From: Thermosulfurimonas marina
Lineage (GTDB): Bacteria > Desulfobacterota > Thermodesulfobacteria > Thermodesulfobacteriales > Thermodesulfobacteriaceae
Direction of reading: 5' to 3'
DNA length: 64,000 bases
Assembly (NCBI RefSeq): GCF_012317585.1
Contig: NZ_CP042909.1
Coordinates: 992,001 to 1,056,000 of the forward strand
Below the pieces are notes generated by a model. It was given only the letters and a program-made list of their open reading frames with translations. It was not told the DNA's origin and made no database searches. Both the position numbers and the translations under genes were made by a program. Each line of letters opens with the position of its first letter. Positions within the stretch are counted from its first letter, which is position 1. This document shows, in pieces, positions 61,001 through 64,000 of this stretch.

Positions 61001-61564
61001 ATGGGCGAAAAGGGACGCTTAAAAGTGCTTCCCCATTACACCTACGAGGACTATCGGCATTGGGAGGGGCGCTGGGAACTTATTGGCGGGGTGCCCTATG
61101 CCATGGCCCCTATACCGCGGCCCCGGCATCAGCTCCTGAGCAGCCGGATCGCTCGTCTCCTGGACGAAGCCCTGGAAAGGGCCGCCTGTCCGGAATGTGT
61201 GGCCCTTCTTCCCGTAGATTGGAAGATCTCCGAGGACACCGTGGTCCAGCCGGACAACCTGGTGGTCTGTGGAGACCTTCCGGAGGAGGACTATCTTTCC
61301 GAGCCTCCGGTCCTGATCTTTGAAGTCCTTTCCCCCTCCACTCTGGAAAAGGATCGAGTCCTTAAGTTCCGCCTCTATGAGGAAGTGGGGGTAAAATACT
61401 ATGTGATGGTGGACCCGGAGCGGCTAGAGGCTGAAATTTTCGAAAACAAAGGGGGGCGTTTTCGGGCCCGGGGGACCTTTCAAAAGGAAAGCTTCACCTT
61501 TGACCTCGGCCCCTGCCGAATTTCCTTCGACTTTGCGCGCCTTTTTGCGGTGGTTTCCCGCTAA
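61001..61564 (+). CDS. Uma2-family (DUF820) putative endonuclease
   Basis: This 187-residue Uma2 protein has YTYEDYRHWEG and WELIGGVPYAM near the N-terminus, TVVQPDNLVVC, and FEVLSPSTLEKDRVLKFRLY followed by YYVMVDPE. This keeps the E-x-LSPST...K pattern of the PD-(D/E)XK fold better than the copy at 2.9 kb. ATG 61001 gives the family N-terminus and has AGGGG upstream; an ATG at 60965 is an alternative overlapping larC. The function of the family is unknown. uvrB follows three bases later. Confidence 0.8.
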   Translation: MGEKGRLKVLPHYTYEDYRHWEGRWELIGGVPYAMAPIPRPRHQLLSSRIARLLDEALERAACPECVALLPVDWKISEDTVVQPDNLVVCGDLPEEDYLSEPPVLIFEVLSPSTLEKDRVLKFRLYEEVGVKYYVMVDPERLEAEIFENKGGRFRARGTFQKESFTFDLGPCRISFDFARLFAVVSR

Positions 61565-61567
61565 GCC

Positions 61568-63592
61568 ATGTTTTACGGTCCCCGCCCTCGGGAAGAAAAA
61601 TTTAAGCTGGTGGCCGATTTCGAGCCCACCGGAGACCAACCCCAGGCCATAGAACGCCTGGTAGAGGGGGTCCTCTCCGGGGTCAAGCATCAGGTCCTTT
61701 TAGGGGTCACCGGCTCCGGGAAGACCTTCACCATGGCCAATGTTATCGCCCGGGTCAACCGCCCCACCCTGGTCATCGCCCCGAATAAGACCCTTGCGGC
61801 CCAACTCTACAATGAATTCCGGCGGTTTTTTCCGGAAAACGCCGTGGAGTATTTTGTCTCCTACTACGATTATTACCAGCCGGAGGCCTATATTCCGGCC
61901 ACCGACACCTACATCGAAAAAGACGCCTCCATCAACGATCTCATCGACCGCTTGCGGCATGCGGCCACCTCCGCCGTCCTTTCCCGGCGGGACGTCATTG
62001 TGGTGGCCAGTGTTTCCTGCATTTACGGTCTGGGTTCTCCGGAGGAATACGCCCGGTTTCACCTCTATCTCCGGGTGGGAGACACGGTAAGCCGGGATCA
62101 GCTCCTCCGGCGCCTGGTCACCATGCATTACGAAAGAAACGACTATGATTTTCGGCGCGGGACCTTCCGGGTGCGTGGGGATGTGATCGAGGTCTTTCCG
62201 GCCAGCGAGGAAAAACGCGCCCTGAGGATCGAACTTTTCGGAGACGAGGTAGAGGCCCTTAAGGTTATCGATCCCTTTCGGGGAAAGGTCCTGGGGCGTT
62301 TGCGGGAGACGGTGATCTTTCCGGCCACCCATTACGTTACCGGGGAGGATCGCCTGCGCCGGGCCATCGAGGAGATCCGCAAGGAGCTTGAGGAGCGCGT
62401 GCGCTGGTTTGAGGAGCGAGGCCAGCACCTTTACGCCGAACGCCTCAAAAAGCGTACCCTCTACGATCTCGAAATGCTCGAGGAGATGGGCTATTGTCAT
62501 GGAATCGAAAATTACAGCCGTTACCTAGACGGCCGGCGTCCGGGGGAGCCCCCCTACACCCTGCTTGACTATTTCCCCGACGACTTCCTGATCTTTATCG
62601 ATGAAAGCCACATCACCATCCCCCAGTTGGCCGGGATGTACCGAGGGGATCGCTCCCGGAAGGAGACCCTGGTGGAGTATGGCTTCCGCCTTCCCTCGGC
62701 CTTGGACAACCGGCCGCTCACCTTCGAGGAATTTGAGGCCCGGGTCCATCAGGTCATCTATGTTTCGGCCACTCCGGGACCTTACGAGCTGGAAAAGGCC
62801 GGGGGGCGGGTGGTGGAGCAGATCATAAGACCCACGGGGCTCCTGGACCCCAAGGTGGAGGTGCGCCCGGCCCAAAATCAGGTGGACGATCTCCTTTCGG
62901 AGATCCGTAAACGGGTGGCTCGGGGCGAGCGGGTCCTGGTCTGCACCCTTACCAAGCGTATGGCCGAGGAGCTTACGGAATACTATGCGGACCTGGGGAT
63001 CCGGGTGAAGTATCTCCACTCGGATATCAAGACCCTGGAGCGGGCCCGGATCATCCGCGACCTGCGCAAGGGGGTCTTCGACGTCCTGGTAGGGATCAAT
63101 CTCCTGCGGGAGGGGCTGGATATCCCGGAGGTCTCCTTGGTGGCCATTCTGGATGCGGACAAGGAGGGTTTTTTGCGTTCCGAGCGGGCGCTTATTCAGA
63201 TGATGGGGCGTGCGGCCCGAAATGTAAACGGCACGGTCATCCTTTATGCGGACCAGGTTACCCCTTCCATGCGGAGGGCCATAGAGGAGACCGAACGCCG
63301 GCGGCGCCTTCAGGAAGAATACAACCGCCGGCACGGAATTACTCCCCAGACCATCCACAAGAAGGTGGAGGATACCCTGGCCCGAATCGCGGAAGCCGAC
63401 TACGTGGATCTTCCCAAACTCCTTGAGGTGGAAGAGGAGGAGAAATTTGAAAGCCTGGAGGAACTCCGGGCAGAGATCCGGCGCCTGGAGCGGGAGATGA
63501 AAAAGGCGGCCAGGAATCTCGAATTTGAGAGGGCCGCAGCCCTGCGCGATCGTCTCTTCGCCCTGCGCCAGCGCCTTTTGGAGTGGCAGTAG
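61568..63592 (+). CDS. uvrB: UvrABC excision nuclease subunit B
   Basis: This 674-residue helicase-like protein verifies DNA damage and loads UvrC. The N-terminal helicase has Walker [13 protein letters not shown] (about residues 41-52). The beta-hairpin region has [21 protein letters not shown] motif [13 protein letters not shown], later [16 protein letters not shown], and a C-terminal UVR domain ([18 protein letters not shown]) follow. Length and order match UvrB. It follows the Uma2 gene and is followed by a cinA-type gene. Confidence 0.96.
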   Translation: MFYGPRPREEKFKLVADFEPTGDQPQAIERLVEGVLSGVKHQVLLGVTGSGKTFTMANVIARVNRPTLVIAPNKTLAAQLYNEFRRFFPENAVEYFVSYYDYYQPEAYIPATDTYIEKDASINDLIDRLRHAATSAVLSRRDVIVVASVSCIYGLGSPEEYARFHLYLRVGDTVSRDQLLRRLVTMHYERNDYDFRRGTFRVRGDVIEVFPASEEKRALRIELFGDEVEALKVIDPFRGKVLGRLRETVIFPATHYVTGEDRLRRAIEEIRKELEERVRWFEERGQHLYAERLKKRTLYDLEMLEEMGYCHGIENYSRYLDGRRPGEPPYTLLDYFPDDFLIFIDESHITIPQLAGMYRGDRSRKETLVEYGFRLPSALDNRPLTFEEFEARVHQVIYVSATPGPYELEKAGGRVVEQIIRPTGLLDPKVEVRPAQNQVDDLLSEIRKRVARGERVLVCTLTKRMAEELTEYYADLGIRVKYLHSDIKTLERARIIRDLRKGVFDVLVGINLLREGLDIPEVSLVAILDADKEGFLRSERALIQMMGRAARNVNGTVILYADQVTPSMRRAIEETERRRRLQEEYNRRHGITPQTIHKKVEDTLARIAEADYVDLPKLLEVEEEEKFESLEELRAEIRRLEREMKKAARNLEFERAAALRDRLFALRQRLLEWQ

Positions 63593-63635
63593 AGGGCTTT
63601 TTATTTTTAAACCTTTCTGTGATAACTTAGAAAGG

Positions 63636-64000
63636 ATGGTCAGAGGGGCCTTGGTTGCGGTAGGGGATGAGTTGGTCTCCGGGCGGGTGTTGAACACCAC
63701 CAGTTTTGAGGCCGCCCGGATCCTCTCCTCCTATGGCTATCGTATCCTGGAAATGGTAAGCGTGGGCGATGAAAAGGAGGTCATCGCCTATCACCTCCAG
63801 CGACTCCTCCGAGAGGTGGATTTTCTGGTAGTGAGCGGAGGCCTGGGGCCTACCGAGGACGATCTCACGGTGGAGGCCGCGGCCCGGGCCCTGGGGCTTC
63901 CCCTGCGCCTTCACCAGGGCATCCTCGTCCGCATCCGGGAGAACGAAAAGGCCCAGGGGCTTGCCGAAAATCCTCTGCGGGACAAAATGGCCTATCTTCC
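63636..64000 (+). CDS. CinA/MoaB-like competence-damage family protein, N-terminal part (runs off the window)
   Basis: The first 121 codons are present. The N-terminal segment VAVGDELVSGRVLNTTS and DFLVVSGGLGPTEDDLTVEA are typical of the CinA/MoCF domain, which includes nicotinamide-nucleotide amidase and ADP-ribose pyrophosphatase proteins. ATG 63636 has AGAAAGG upstream. The 3' end lies beyond the window, so the presence of the C-terminal amidase domain cannot be judged. The 43-base gap after uvrB is AT-rich and could hold a promoter. Confidence 0.85.
   Translation, partial: MVRGALVAVGDELVSGRVLNTTSFEAARILSSYGYRILEMVSVGDEKEVIAYHLQRLLREVDFLVVSGGLGPTEDDLTVEAAARALGLPLRLHQGILVRIRENEKAQGLAENPLRDKMAYL

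Overview
The window is a densely coded, GC-rich bacterial chromosome segment. Genes are packed into operons with 1-50 base overlaps, and many start with GTG or TTG. The gene set points to an anaerobic, thermophilic Gram-negative bacterium, probably a Thermodesulfobacteriota relative. The markers are a clostridial/deltaproteobacterial-type PurF with iron-sulfur cysteines, an archaeal-type three-gene ferredoxin-linked glutamate synthase, an rpsU-dnaG-rpoD operon, LolA and lipid A-type glycosyltransferases (outer membrane), and a Rieske/cytochrome b6/multihaem cytochrome c module. The phylum assignment is inference; no marker gene was placed on a tree.

Layout: 1-8.6 kb holds the purF 3' end, a minimal nucleotidyltransferase/HEPN pair and ubiD on +, then a leftward operon (glutamate synthase FMN subunit with ferredoxin domain, amidotransferase subunit, GXGXG subunit, purM, DUF523). 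8.6-16.5 kb holds a thioesterase, the macromolecular-synthesis operon rpsU-mutS2-dnaG-rpoD, a CAU-anticodon tRNA, a Nif3-like gene and a zinc-ribbon coiled-coil gene. 16.5-31.2 kb is a leftward envelope region: an OmpR-type two-component system, then a lipoprotein TolC, two adaptors, two RND pumps, a membrane metallophosphoesterase and an ArnT-like glycosyltransferase. A PmrA-box-like repeat lies in the divergent promoter at 31.19 kb. To its right (31.3-39.4 kb) is a rightward operon of two ArnT-like transferases, a Gfo/Idh dehydrogenase, a DegT aminotransferase, a polyprenyl-phosphate GT2, an O-antigen ligase-like protein and a GT4. Together these look like an Arn-like amino-sugar/lipid A modification pathway.

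39.4-46.5 kb is an AT-richer polysaccharide island: a broken asparagine-synthase-like gene interrupted by an IS256-family element, an LPS-kinase-like gene and three more glycosyltransferases. 46.5-51.1 kb carries a radical SAM gene, tRNA-Phe, a YkgJ protein, rsmB and pncB (leftward). 51.2-55.7 kb carries a YhcC-type radical SAM protein, ftsK, lolA and nadA, followed by a pncA-like hydrolase on the opposite strand. 56.3-61.0 kb carries a Rieske protein, cytochrome b6, a 12-haem cytochrome c, a VTT membrane protein and larC. 61.0-64.0 kb carries a Uma2 protein, uvrB and the 5' end of a cinA-type gene.

The most striking observation is the 12-haem cytochrome gene. It contains a single in-frame UGA at codon 416, followed by 145 further in-frame codons with two more haem sites. 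A strong hairpin sits about 19-37 bases after the UGA, where a bacterial SECIS element is expected. It is a candidate selenocysteine-containing multihaem cytochrome.
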